Source: Hydrogenophaga sp. (GTDB lineage Bacteria > Pseudomonadota > Gammaproteobacteria > Burkholderiales > Burkholderiaceae_C). Taken from it: a stretch of 64,000 bases of DNA. Under the pieces are notes generated by a model. The model ran no database searches. It saw only the letters and a list, made by a program, of their open reading frames with translations, and was not told the DNA's origin. The translations under genes and the position numbers were made by a program. Positions 34,991 through 44,181 of the stretch are shown here, in pieces. Position 1 is the first letter of the stretch. The number at the start of each line of letters is the position of its first letter. The DNA lies in the NCBI GenBank assembly GCA_030653975.1, contig JAURYH010000021.1:124001-188000 (forward strand). Direction: 5' to 3'.

Positions 34991-35174
34991 CGAAAGATCT
35001 CCTGAGGGAAAAACGTGGGTGGATATGCAGAAGTGGCCCGAAGTCTAACGCCCCGATGCCACGGCCCCCGCCGCACAGGCAAACACACAGCGGACGTGAG
35101 GACTTGGCGCGTCAGGCGCTGGCGACCGGGGCCGCCTAAAATCACGGGTTCCCCTGATAGAAAGCCCCCCAGCC

Positions 35175-37229
35175 ATGAGCCCGCGTCGCCTGTTTGTCAC
35201 CACCGCCCTGCCCTACGCCAACGGCCATTTCCACATCGGCCACATCATGGAGTACATCCAGGCCGACATCTGGGTGCGGTTCCAGCGCATGCAGGGCCAC
35301 GAGGTGCATTTCGTCTGCGCCGACGACGCGCACGGTGCACCCATCATGATTGCGGCCGAAAAGGCCGGCAAGACACCCCAGCAGTTCGTGGCCGACATCG
35401 CCGCCGGGCGCAAGCCCTACCTGGATGGTTTCCACATCGGCTTCGACAACTGGCACAGCACCGATGGCCCGGAAAACCACCAGCTCGCGCAAGACATCTA
35501 CCGCGCGCTCAAGGCCAACGATCTGATCGAAACCCGCACCATCGAACAGTTCTTCGACCCACAGAAGAACATGTTCCTGCCCGACCGTTTCATCAAGGGC
35601 GAGTGCCCGAAGTGCGGCGCCAAGGACCAGTACGGCGACAACTGCGAGGTCTGCGGCGCGGTCTACGCACCCACCGAACTGAAAAACCCCTATTCGGCGC
35701 TCTCTGGCGCCGAGCCGGTGCTGAAAAGCTCGGACCACTTCTTCTTCAAGCTGTCCGACCCGCGCTGCCTGGCCTTCCTCGACCAGTGGACGCAGAGCGG
35801 CGCCGTGCAACCCGAGGTGCTGAACAAGATCGCCGAGTGGATCGAGCCGGGCGAAGACGGCAAGCCCAGGATGGGTGACTGGGACATCAGCCGCGATGCG
35901 CCCTACTTCGGCATCGAAATCCCGGACGCGCCGGGCAAATACTTCTACGTCTGGCTGGACGCACCCATCGGCTACCTCGCCTCATTGAAGAACTACTTCG
36001 GCAAGACGGGCCGCGACTACGACGCCTTCATGGCCGACCCGACCACCGAGCAGTTCCACTTCATCGGCAAGGACATCATCACCTTCCACACCCTGTTCTG
36101 GCCCGCGATGCTGAAGTTCAGCGGCCGCAAGGTGCCCAACGCGGTGTTCGTGCACGGCTTCCTCACCATCAACAACGGCGAAAAGATGAGCAAGAGCCGG
36201 GGCACCGGCCTGAATCCCCTCAAATACCTGGAGCTCGGCATGAACCCCGAGTGGCTGCGTTATTACCTCGCGGCCAAGCTCAGCGGCAAGAACGAGGACG
36301 TGGACTTCAACCCCGAAGACTTCATGTTGCGGGTCAACAGCGACCTGGTGGGCAAGTTCATCAACATCGCCTCGCGCGCCGCAGGCTTCATCACCAAGCG
36401 CTTCGATGGAAAGCTGGGCGAGGTCTCGGCCGACGGCGATGCGCTGCTGGACCACCTCGAAGTGGCCGCCCCCAGCATCACCGAGCTCTACGCCGAGCGT
36501 GAATACGGCAAGGCCCTGCGCGAGATCATGCTGCTGGCCGACCGTGTGAACGCCTACGTGGACCAGAACAAACCCTGGGAACTGGCGAAGAAGGAGGGCA
36601 TGGAAGGCCGGCTGCACGACGTGTGCACCACCTGCATCGAAGCCTTCCGCCTGCTCACGCTCTACCTCAAACCTGTGCTGCCCGCGCTGGCGAAAGACGT
36701 GGAAGCTTTCCTGAACACTGCGCCGCTGCAGTTCGCCGACGCGAACCGCCTGCTCGGCGCCGGCCACGCCATCGGCGCCTACCAGCACCTGATGCAGCGC
36801 GTGGACGTGAAACAGCTCGACGCCCTGTTTGAGCCGCCACCCGCCCCCGCCGTGGAGCTGGTGGAGCCCGGCGGCGAACCGATCGCCGACACCATCTCCA
36901 TCGACGACTTCAGCAAGATCGACCTGCGCATCGCGTTGATCGTCAACTGCGAAGCGGTGGAAGGCTCCACCAAACTGCTGCGCCTCACGCTCGACGTGGG
37001 CGAGGGCAAGACGCGCAACGTGTTCAGCGGCATCGCCAGCATGTACAAGCCGGAAGACCTGGTGGGCCAACTCACCGTGATGGTCGCCAACCTGGCACCA
37101 CGCAAGATGAAGTTCGGCGTCAGCGAGGGCATGGTGCTCGCCGCCAGTCACGCCGACGAAAAGGCCCGGCCCGGCATCCACATCCTCAACCCCTGGCCGG
37201 GCGCCCAGCCGGGCATGCGGATCCACTGA
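35175..37229 (+). CDS. metG: Methionyl-tRNA synthetase
   Basis: A 684-residue class I aminoacyl-tRNA synthetase. The HIGH motif is in FHIGHIMEY, and the KMSKS loop is at residues 337-341. Paired Cys of the zinc knuckle are in [19 protein letters not shown]. The C-terminal tRNA-binding (EMAP/Trbp111-like) domain covers about 585-684. The start at 35175 is ATG ([17 protein letters not shown]). Confidence 0.97.
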   Translation: MSPRRLFVTTALPYANGHFHIGHIMEYIQADIWVRFQRMQGHEVHFVCADDAHGAPIMIAAEKAGKTPQQFVADIAAGRKPYLDGFHIGFDNWHSTDGPENHQLAQDIYRALKANDLIETRTIEQFFDPQKNMFLPDRFIKGECPKCGAKDQYGDNCEVCGAVYAPTELKNPYSALSGAEPVLKSSDHFFFKLSDPRCLAFLDQWTQSGAVQPEVLNKIAEWIEPGEDGKPRMGDWDISRDAPYFGIEIPDAPGKYFYVWLDAPIGYLASLKNYFGKTGRDYDAFMADPTTEQFHFIGKDIITFHTLFWPAMLKFSGRKVPNAVFVHGFLTINNGEKMSKSRGTGLNPLKYLELGMNPEWLRYYLAAKLSGKNEDVDFNPEDFMLRVNSDLVGKFINIASRAAGFITKRFDGKLGEVSADGDALLDHLEVAAPSITELYAEREYGKALREIMLLADRVNAYVDQNKPWELAKKEGMEGRLHDVCTTCIEAFRLLTLYLKPVLPALAKDVEAFLNTAPLQFADANRLLGAGHAIGAYQHLMQRVDVKQLDALFEPPPAPAVELVEPGGEPIADTISIDDFSKIDLRIALIVNCEAVEGSTKLLRLTLDVGEGKTRNVFSGIASMYKPEDLVGQLTVMVANLAPRKMKFGVSEGMVLAASHADEKARPGIHILNPWPGAQPGMRIH

Positions 37230-37238
37230 CCGCGATCG

Positions 37239-37979
37239 ATGTTCGAACCCATTCGCGGCTTCACCAGCCTCAAGCGCACGCCGCAGGCCGACCTGAAGCT
37301 CGGCACGGTGCTGGCCTTTGTGGCCGGCGCGACCAACGCGGGCGGTTTTCTGGCCGTGGGCCAGTACACCTCGCACATGACGGGCATGGTGTCTGCACTG
37401 GCCGACAACCTGGTGCTCGGCCAGTTCGTGTTGGCCGGCGCCGCACTGGCCGCGGTGCTGGCCTTTCTGCTGGGTGCCATGAGCACCGCCTGGCTGGTGA
37501 ACTGGGGCATGCGCCTCAAGCTGCGCAGCGCCTACGGTTTGCCGCTGGTGATCGAAGCCGCCCTGCTGCTGGTGTTTGGCCTGTTCGGCGCCGCGATGAG
37601 CCTGTGGCACACCGTTTTCCTGCCCGTCACGGTGGTGCTGCTGTGTTACATCATGGGCCTGCAGAACGCGGTGATCACCAAGATCTCGCAGGCGCGCATC
37701 CGCACCACCCACGTCACCGGTCTGGTCACCGACCTGGGCATCGAACTGGGCAAGCTGCTTTACGTGAACCGCCACCCGGAGATGCAGCCGGTGCTGGCCG
37801 ACCGTGCGCGACTGCGGGTACATGCCCAACTGGTGATCAGTTTCCTGGTGGGCGGCATCGCCGGTGCGCTCGGCTTCAAGCACCTCGGCTACATCAGCAC
37901 CCTGCCGCTGGCGATCACGCTGCTGTTGCTGGTGATGCGCCCGGCGCTGGACGACTGGAAGCGGTTGCGCGCGGCCTGA
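37239..37979 (+). CDS. YoaK/DUF1275-family membrane protein
   Basis: A 246-residue integral inner-membrane protein with about six helices. AFVAGATNAGGFLAVGQYTSHMTGMV is the DUF1275 signature region (its N-terminal part), and GLQNAVITKISQARIRTTHVTG the second conserved block. Function is unknown; transport is a guess. It follows metG by only 9 bp, so the two may be co-transcribed. Confidence 0.88.
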   Translation: MFEPIRGFTSLKRTPQADLKLGTVLAFVAGATNAGGFLAVGQYTSHMTGMVSALADNLVLGQFVLAGAALAAVLAFLLGAMSTAWLVNWGMRLKLRSAYGLPLVIEAALLLVFGLFGAAMSLWHTVFLPVTVVLLCYIMGLQNAVITKISQARIRTTHVTGLVTDLGIELGKLLYVNRHPEMQPVLADRARLRVHAQLVISFLVGGIAGALGFKHLGYISTLPLAITLLLLVMRPALDDWKRLRAA

Positions 37980-37985
37980 ACGGGC

Positions 37986-38498
37986 TCAGCGGCTGCGGTC
38001 CAGGTCCGGGTCGCGCACCGACATCGTGGAAACCACGCGCAGATCGGGCGAGAAAATCACCGTGAAAACCTTGGCGTCGCCCTCGTTCGGGCCGTCGCGC
38101 CAGCGCCAGTCGTAGTGCGTCTCCTGCTTGAGATCGTAGGTGGTGATCTTCATCGGCTTGCCCAGCATGCGCCGCACCTGCTCCATCGGCATGCCGGGCT
38201 GGATGCGCTCGAAGTTGTGCGGTGCGAGCACCTGGCGCAGCGCGGCCATCTTGCCGTCGGCCCCGATGGTGATCTGGTAGTTCTGATACCCGGCGGGCTG
38301 CCGGTTGTACTCGTAGATCTGAGCCCCGTCGTCGCCCTCCCACACCGCTTCGGGCGCGCCGAAACGCTCGCGCACATCGGCCTCGGTGGAGACGCCTTCT
38401 TCCAGTTCGCTGATGTTCTGCGGGTCGCAGGCTGTCACTCCCAGCAGGAGGCCCAGCGCCAGGGTCAGCCCAGCGAATCGGTGTGGTTGGCTTTTCAT
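37986..38498 (-). CDS. BamE-like lipoprotein with tandem SmpA/OmlA modules
   Basis: A 170-residue lipoprotein. The signal peptide ends at the lipobox region GVTACDPQ. Two similar segments follow, LEEGVSTEADVRERFGAPEA and IQPGMPMEQVRRMLGKPMKI, each like the conserved turn of SmpA/OmlA domains. BamE itself has one such unit and is shorter, so this is a relative rather than BamE. An envelope role is likely. It is convergent with the YoaK gene (6 bp apart). Confidence 0.82.
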   Translation of the reverse strand: MKSQPHRFAGLTLALGLLLGVTACDPQNISELEEGVSTEADVRERFGAPEAVWEGDDGAQIYEYNRQPAGYQNYQITIGADGKMAALRQVLAPHNFERIQPGMPMEQVRRMLGKPMKITTYDLKQETHYDWRWRDGPNEGDAKVFTVIFSPDLRVVSTMSVRDPDLDRSR

Positions 38499-38608
38499 GG
38501 TCGGGGGTCCCTTCATGCCGTTTGCAACGGGAAAATCAGTGTAAACCCCCATCCAGAACCGTTCTGCCTGTAAGTTCCGGTCATCGTCGCCAAAGGTAAC
38601 ATTTGCGC

Positions 38609-40252
38609 ATGCTGAAAAACCTGCCTCCGCTGGCCCCGTTTCGCCCCCGACTGCTGAACGACCTCAAGGGCTACAACGGCGAGAAACTGGTCAAGGACAT
38701 GGGCGCCGGTGCCACCGTGGGCATCGTGGCCCTGCCGCTGGCGATGGCGTTTGCCATCGCCAGCGGGCTCAAGCCCGAGGCGGGCCTGTGGACGGCCATC
38801 ATCGCGGGCTTCATCATTTCCGCCCTGGGTGGCACCTCGGTGCAGATCGGTGGCCCGGCCGGTGCCTTCATCGTCATCGTCTACGGCATCGTCGAGCGCT
38901 ATGGCGTGGCCAACCTGCTGATCGCCACCGCCAGCGCGGGTGTGCTGCTGTTCCTGCTGGGCCTGTTCCGGCTCGGCACCCTGGTGCGCTACGTGCCGGT
39001 GAGTGTGGTGATCGGGTTCACCAACGGCATCGCGGTGCTGATCGGCCTGTCGCAGGTGCGCGACTGGCTGGGGCTGGACATTGCCAAGATGCCGGGCGAC
39101 TTCTTCGGACAGATCGGCGCGCTCAGCCAGCACCTGCACAGCATCAACGCCCATGCCTTCGGCCTCGGCGCCCTCTGCGTGATCGGCCTGTTCATCTGGC
39201 CCCGCCTGTGGGCGGTGGATTCGCAGTTTCGCCGCCAGCTCGACCAGATCGACACCGTGAGCGCGCTCAAGGCCACCTCGCGCCTGCCCGCCCCGGTGGT
39301 GGCGCTGGTCACGCTCTCGCTGCTGGCCTGGGCCCTGAGCATGCCGGTCGAAACGATCGGCTCGCGCTTTGGCGGTATCCCGCAGGGCGTGCCGGCCTTC
39401 GAGCTGCCCGACTTTTCCTGGGAAACCGTGCGCCTGCTGGTCACGCCCACCCTCACCATCGCCATCCTCGGCGCCATCGAGTCGCTGCTGTGCGCCCGCG
39501 TGGCCGACCAGTTGAGCGACACCCCCAAACACGATCCCAACCAGGAACTCATGGCGCAAGGCGTGGCCAATGTGGTGGTGCCCTTTTTTGGTGGCATGCC
39601 CGCCACCGGCACCATCGCACGCACCGTGACCAATATCCGCTCGGGTGCGGTGTCGCCCGTGGCGGGCATCGTGCACTCGGCCACCCTGGCCGCGGTGGTG
39701 CTGATCGCCGCGCCGCTGGCGGCGCACATTCCGCTGGCCGTGCTGGCGGGCGTGCTGCTGTTCGTGGCCTGGAACATGGGCGAATGGCGCGAGTTCGGCC
39801 GCCTCAAGCAGTTCACCAACCACTACCGGCTGATGATGGTGTCCACCTTCCTGGTAACCATCATTTTTGACCTGACGGTGGCGGTGGAGCTCGGCCTGGT
39901 GCTGGCCTGCTTCCTCTTCGTGCGGCGCCAGAGCGACATTTTCCGTGCCGATCCGCTGGCCAGCAACGAACACCAGCTCACCTACCGCCTCTACGGCTCG
40001 CTGTTCTTCGGCGCCGTGGCCAAGATCGATCCGATCGTGAACGCGGTGGAGCAGGGCCCCGCCGGCCTGAACGTGATGCTCGACGCCAGCCAGCTGATCT
40101 CGCTCGACACCACCGGGCTCGACGCCCTGGAGCAGTTGCACAAGGCGGTGGCCAAGCGCGGCGGACACCTGGGCATGGTGGGCGTGAACCCCCAACCGCG
40201 ATCGCTGATCGAGCGCTCGGGTTTTGCCGCCCACCTGCACACCTTCCACTGA
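38609..40252 (+). CDS. SulP-family anion transporter with STAS domain
   Basis: A 547-residue inner-membrane protein. Residues 1-430 form the SulP core of about 12-14 helices (ALPLAMAFAIASGLKPEAGLW; GGTSVQIGGPAGAFIVIVYG). Residues 440-547 form the cytoplasmic STAS domain (MLDASQLISLDTTGLDALEQL). SulP proteins move sulfate, bicarbonate or dicarboxylates. A carbonic-anhydrase-like gene starts 25 bp downstream, which favours bicarbonate. The start is ATG 38609. Confidence 0.9.
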   Translation: MLKNLPPLAPFRPRLLNDLKGYNGEKLVKDMGAGATVGIVALPLAMAFAIASGLKPEAGLWTAIIAGFIISALGGTSVQIGGPAGAFIVIVYGIVERYGVANLLIATASAGVLLFLLGLFRLGTLVRYVPVSVVIGFTNGIAVLIGLSQVRDWLGLDIAKMPGDFFGQIGALSQHLHSINAHAFGLGALCVIGLFIWPRLWAVDSQFRRQLDQIDTVSALKATSRLPAPVVALVTLSLLAWALSMPVETIGSRFGGIPQGVPAFELPDFSWETVRLLVTPTLTIAILGAIESLLCARVADQLSDTPKHDPNQELMAQGVANVVVPFFGGMPATGTIARTVTNIRSGAVSPVAGIVHSATLAAVVLIAAPLAAHIPLAVLAGVLLFVAWNMGEWREFGRLKQFTNHYRLMMVSTFLVTIIFDLTVAVELGLVLACFLFVRRQSDIFRADPLASNEHQLTYRLYGSLFFGAVAKIDPIVNAVEQGPAGLNVMLDASQLISLDTTGLDALEQLHKAVAKRGGHLGMVGVNPQPRSLIERSGFAAHLHTFH

Positions 40253-40277
40253 AACCCCCGGCCGCAGGGTGACCGCC

Positions 40278-41348
40278 ATGACCGCTCAAACCCTGCCGCA
40301 CGACCACCCCATTGCGGCGCGCATCGACTGGCTGTTCGGCCTGGCCGAACGCCACGCCCAGGAATACGCGAGTCCCGAAGCCTCGCTGGCCCGGCAACGT
40401 CACCTGGCCCGTCATCCGACGGCCATCCTGGTGCTCAAGTGCATGGACGGGCGCATCAACATCCCGGTGGCCACCCAGACACCCAAAGGCATCATCCAGC
40501 CGTTTCGCAACCTCGGTGGTTTCTTCCAGCTCGGCTGGCCCCACCTGGGCGAGACCCTGGTGGCCAGCGTGGACAAGGTCATGCGCTCGGGCCGGCAGGC
40601 GCTGGTGCTCATCACCTACCATTTCTCGCGCGGCGACGAGCGGCGCGGTTGCGCCGGGTTCCATTACCGCACGGCAGACGCCCAGGCCCACACCTTCGAG
40701 ATCCAGCGCGAAGTGTCCACGCTGTTCGGCGCCGGGCATGGCAACGTGTACCCCCTGGTCTGTGGCTTCGAGACCGACGAAGACGCCCTCGTCGTGCACG
40801 GGCAAGACGGCCAGACACTGAACATGGCCCATCTGGGCGTCCAGGACATCGACAGCCTGCCGCAGCGCCTGCAGCAGTTGCTGCCCGACATGCCGACCCA
40901 GATCCGGCACGACCTGCTGCCGCTGCTGATCGGCAACCTGGCCCACATCGAAGACATCCGCCGCCAAACGCGTCGGCTGGACATCGAGCACCGCGAGTGG
41001 ATGATCTGCGTCGGCCGCGGCTTCGACTGGCTGCACCTGCCCAACGTGGCGCTCATCATCGGCCCCTACAGCCCCGATCTCGCCGATCCGATCCGCCAGG
41101 CGGCCGGCATCATCCAGGCCAACATGCGTGCCGGGCGCATCCCGAACGACGGCTTCCTGCTCTTTTCGTCCGTTCCCTATGAAGACATCGGCGTCGACCG
41201 TGCCCGCGCGGTGCTCAAATCGCGCTTCATGGCCCGGTTCGCTGGCGAAGTGGTGCGAGAGTCCTATCCCGACCTGGCTGCGCGCATGACGGTGCGCCAG
41301 ACGGTTCTCAACTGGCACAGTCGGGCGGTGGAGGCCCTGGACCGCTAA
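40278..41348 (+). CDS. Divergent beta-carbonic-anhydrase-like protein
   Basis: A 356-residue protein. Cys55-x-Asp57-x-Arg59 (KCMDGRI) is the start of a beta-carbonic-anhydrase site, and FRNLGG resembles the conserved RNAGN stretch. Candidate second ligands are His115 (TYHFS) and Cys125 (RRGCAG), but the spacing is nine residues where classical enzymes have two. The remaining 230 residues show no motif I can place. Pairing with the SulP gene suggests CO2/bicarbonate exchange. Activity is inference; an unrelated zinc enzyme is possible. Confidence 0.7.
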   Translation: MTAQTLPHDHPIAARIDWLFGLAERHAQEYASPEASLARQRHLARHPTAILVLKCMDGRINIPVATQTPKGIIQPFRNLGGFFQLGWPHLGETLVASVDKVMRSGRQALVLITYHFSRGDERRGCAGFHYRTADAQAHTFEIQREVSTLFGAGHGNVYPLVCGFETDEDALVVHGQDGQTLNMAHLGVQDIDSLPQRLQQLLPDMPTQIRHDLLPLLIGNLAHIEDIRRQTRRLDIEHREWMICVGRGFDWLHLPNVALIIGPYSPDLADPIRQAAGIIQANMRAGRIPNDGFLLFSSVPYEDIGVDRARAVLKSRFMARFAGEVVRESYPDLAARMTVRQTVLNWHSRAVEALDR

Positions 41349-41389
41349 AATCGCCGCTGCAGCCCGAACCCACCTATCGATTGAACGCC

Positions 41390-41602
41390 ATGTCCTTCTT
41401 TGCCCGCCCGCATTACGCGTCTGACGCGACGCAGTTCCTCGACAAGCTCAAGGCCGACAAGCCCCAGCTGGAGCAGGAGCAGCGCCAAGGCCGTTCGCTG
41501 CTGTGGGACAAGCAGATCGACCGCGATTTCCAGGCCCAGGCCACCGCCTCGACCGTGCCCCAGCAACCCTACGTGTACCAGACCGTCTCCGACCACACCT
41601 GA
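41390..41602 (+). CDS. DUF3460-family small protein
   Basis: A 70-residue protein common in Burkholderiales. It reads MSFFARPHYASDATQFLDKL and then LLWDKQIDRDFQAQA, both conserved. Function is unknown; no signal peptide or membrane segment. The start is ATG 41390; a TTG three codons upstream is an alternative. It precedes scpA by 25 bp. Confidence 0.83.
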   Translation: MSFFARPHYASDATQFLDKLKADKPQLEQEQRQGRSLLWDKQIDRDFQAQATASTVPQQPYVYQTVSDHT

Positions 41603-41627
41603 GCGCCAGGGCCCGCGGGTTCCACCC

Positions 41628-42482
41628 ATGAGCAACGAGGCCAGCACACTCGACGTCGCCCCCGACGGGCTCGACGCGGTGATGCCCGCTGTGGTGGACC
41701 AGGTGGCGCTGGCCCGCCTGTACGGTGAACCGCTGTTCACCATGCCGCGCGACCTGTACATCCCGCCGGATGCGCTGCAGGTCTTCCTCGAAGCTTTCGA
41801 GGGCCCGCTGGACCTGCTGCTCTACCTGATCCGCAAGCAGAACTTCAACATCCTCGACATCCCGATGGCCGCGGTGACGCGCCAGTACCTGAGCTACGTG
41901 GACGAGATCCGCGCCAGCAACCTGGAACTGGCGGCCGAATACCTGCTCATGGCGGCGATGCTGATCGAGATCAAGTCGCGCATGTTGTTGCCCCCCAAGA
42001 GGACAGCCGAGGGCGAAGAAGCCGAAGACCCGCGCGCCGAACTCGTGCGCCGCCTGCTCGAATACGAGCAGATGAAACTGGCTGGCCAGCGTCTGGCCGA
42101 GATGCCGCAGTACGGCCGCGATTTCCTGCGTGCACAGGTCTACGTGGAGCAGGCGCTGGCGCCGCGTTTTCCGGACGTGGCTGTGCTTGATCTGCAAAGC
42201 GCCTGGCGCGACATCCTCAAGCGCGCCAAGCTGGTCCAGCACCACAAGATCAGCCGCGAAGAACTCTCGGTGCGCGAGCACATGAGCATCGTGCTGCGCC
42301 GCCTGCAGGGCAAGAAGTTCGTCGAATTCGGCGAACTCTTTGACCCGGCCCGGGGCCAGCAGGTGCTGGTGGTGACCTTCATTGCCATGCTGGAGCTGGC
42401 CAAGGAAACCTTGATCGAACTGACCCAGGCCGAGGCGTTTGCCCCGATCTACGTGCGCCTGGCCTACACCCCGAATCCATGA
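41628..42482 (+). CDS. scpA: Segregation and condensation protein A
   Basis: A 284-residue kleisin that bridges SMC heads together with Scp[23 protein letters not shown] is the ScpA signature region, and [19 protein letters not shown] the second. The C-terminal winged-helix segment is near the end ([15 protein letters not shown]). The ATG at 41628 was chosen by family alignment. The stop overlaps nadB as ATGA. No scpB is seen here. Confidence 0.94.
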   Translation: MSNEASTLDVAPDGLDAVMPAVVDQVALARLYGEPLFTMPRDLYIPPDALQVFLEAFEGPLDLLLYLIRKQNFNILDIPMAAVTRQYLSYVDEIRASNLELAAEYLLMAAMLIEIKSRMLLPPKRTAEGEEAEDPRAELVRRLLEYEQMKLAGQRLAEMPQYGRDFLRAQVYVEQALAPRFPDVAVLDLQSAWRDILKRAKLVQHHKISREELSVREHMSIVLRRLQGKKFVEFGELFDPARGQQVLVVTFIAMLELAKETLIELTQAEAFAPIYVRLAYTPNP

Positions 42483-44080
42483 CCACCCATTCCTTTGACG
42501 TCCTCATCATCGGCAGCGGCCTGGCTGGCCTCACGGCCGCCCTGCGCCTGGCGCCCACCCACCGCGTGGCGGTGGTGACCAAGCGCGGCATCTCCGACGG
42601 CTCCAGCAACTGGGCCCAGGGTGGCATCGCGGCCGTGCTGGCCGAAGGCGACAGCTACGCCTCGCACGTGGACGACACGCTGGTCGCAGGCGCCGGCCTG
42701 TGCGATCTGGAGGCCACCCGCTTCACAGTGGAAAACGCCCCAGCGGCCATCGCCTGGCTGCAGGAACTGGGTGTGCCCTTCTCCACCGAAAACGGCGCCC
42801 TGCACCTCACCCGAGAGGGCGGCCACAGCCACCGGCGCATCGTTCACGCCACCGATGCCACGGGCGCGGCCGTGCAGACCACGCTGAGCCAACTGGCACG
42901 ATCCACCCCCGGCATCACGTTCTTCGAGAACCACATGCTGGTCGACCTGATCACCGACAGCAAGCTGCCTGGCCACAAGCCGAGCGCAGCCGCCATGCGT
43001 TGCCACGGGGCCTACGTGCTCGATGTCGACCGCGACGAGGTCGAAACCTTCAGCGCACCGCACACCATCCTGGCCACCGGCGGCGCGGGCAAGGTCTACC
43101 TCTACACGACCAACCCCGACACGGCCACCGGCGACGGCATCGCGGCCGCCTGGCGCGCGGGCTGCCGGGTCGGCAACATGGAGTTCATCCAGTTCCACCC
43201 CACCTGCCTGTACCACCCGCACGCCAAAAGCTTCCTGATCACCGAGGCGGTGCGTGGCGAAGGCGGCCAACTCAAGCTGCCGCCGCGGCTGGGCAGCCAC
43301 CGCTTCATGCCCGACCACGATCCGCGCGCCGAACTGGCGCCGCGCGACGTGGTGGCCCGTGCCATCGACTTCGAGATGAAGAAACACGGCTTGGACTGCG
43401 TGCACCTGGACATCTCGCACCACAGCCCCGAATTCCTGCAAGAACACTTCCCGAACATCCTGGCCCGCTGCGCCGAGCTGGGCATCGACATCACCCGGGA
43501 GCCGATCCCGGTGGTGCCCGCCGCGCATTACACCTGTGGCGGTGTGGTCACCGACCTCGAAGGTCACACCGACCTTGAAGGCTTGTACGCCGTGGGCGAA
43601 ACCACCTGCACCGGCCTGCACGGCGCCAACCGCCTGGCCAGCAACTCGCTGGTGGAGTGCATGGTGTTTGCCCAGGCCGCCGTGGGCGCGATTCGGGCGG
43701 CCGATGCGCCCCCGGCTCCCGCGCTGCCGCAGTGGGACGAAAGCCGCGTCACCGACGCCGATGAACAGGTGGTGATTTCCCACAACTGGGACGAACTGCG
43801 CCGTTTCATGTGGGACTACGTCGGCATCGTGCGCACCGACAAGCGCCTGGAGCGCGCCGCGCACCGCATCACGCTGCTGCAACGCGAGATCCACGAGTTC
43901 TATTCGCAGTTCCACGTCACGCGCGACCTGCTCGAACTGCGCAACCTGGTGCAGGTGGCCGACCTGATCGTCATGTCGGCCATGATGCGGCACGAAAGCC
44001 GCGGCCTGCACTTCAGCCGCGACTACCCCGACCTGCTGCCCGAAGCCAAGCCGACCATCCTGGTGCCTCCGGCACGGTGA
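42479..44080 (+). CDS. nadB: L-aspartate oxidase
   Basis: A 533-residue flavoprotein catalysing the first step of NAD synthesis, aspartate to iminoaspartate. It has the FAD-binding [14 protein letters not shown] at the N-terminus and [12 protein letters not shown]. Active-site segments include [20 protein letters not shown] and [17 protein letters not shown]. Length matches the family. No nadA or nadC lies in this window. Confidence 0.96.
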   Translation: MTTHSFDVLIIGSGLAGLTAALRLAPTHRVAVVTKRGISDGSSNWAQGGIAAVLAEGDSYASHVDDTLVAGAGLCDLEATRFTVENAPAAIAWLQELGVPFSTENGALHLTREGGHSHRRIVHATDATGAAVQTTLSQLARSTPGITFFENHMLVDLITDSKLPGHKPSAAAMRCHGAYVLDVDRDEVETFSAPHTILATGGAGKVYLYTTNPDTATGDGIAAAWRAGCRVGNMEFIQFHPTCLYHPHAKSFLITEAVRGEGGQLKLPPRLGSHRFMPDHDPRAELAPRDVVARAIDFEMKKHGLDCVHLDISHHSPEFLQEHFPNILARCAELGIDITREPIPVVPAAHYTCGGVVTDLEGHTDLEGLYAVGETTCTGLHGANRLASNSLVECMVFAQAAVGAIRAADAPPAPALPQWDESRVTDADEQVVISHNWDELRRFMWDYVGIVRTDKRLERAAHRITLLQREIHEFYSQFHVTRDLLELRNLVQVADLIVMSAMMRHESRGLHFSRDYPDLLPEAKPTILVPPAR

Positions 44081-44181
44081 AACGGCGCCCAAGGACCGCG
44101 AATCGCGCTTAAGTGCACCCATCTGGGGCCATGCGGGCGTTGCAGCCAGCGCCGGCGCGGTTCTCGCGCTAAAGTAGGGGC

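Noticed and set aside
37986-38498. Calling this gene bamE
   Set aside because: It is longer than BamE and has two SmpA/OmlA-like segments, so only a family-level call is justified.
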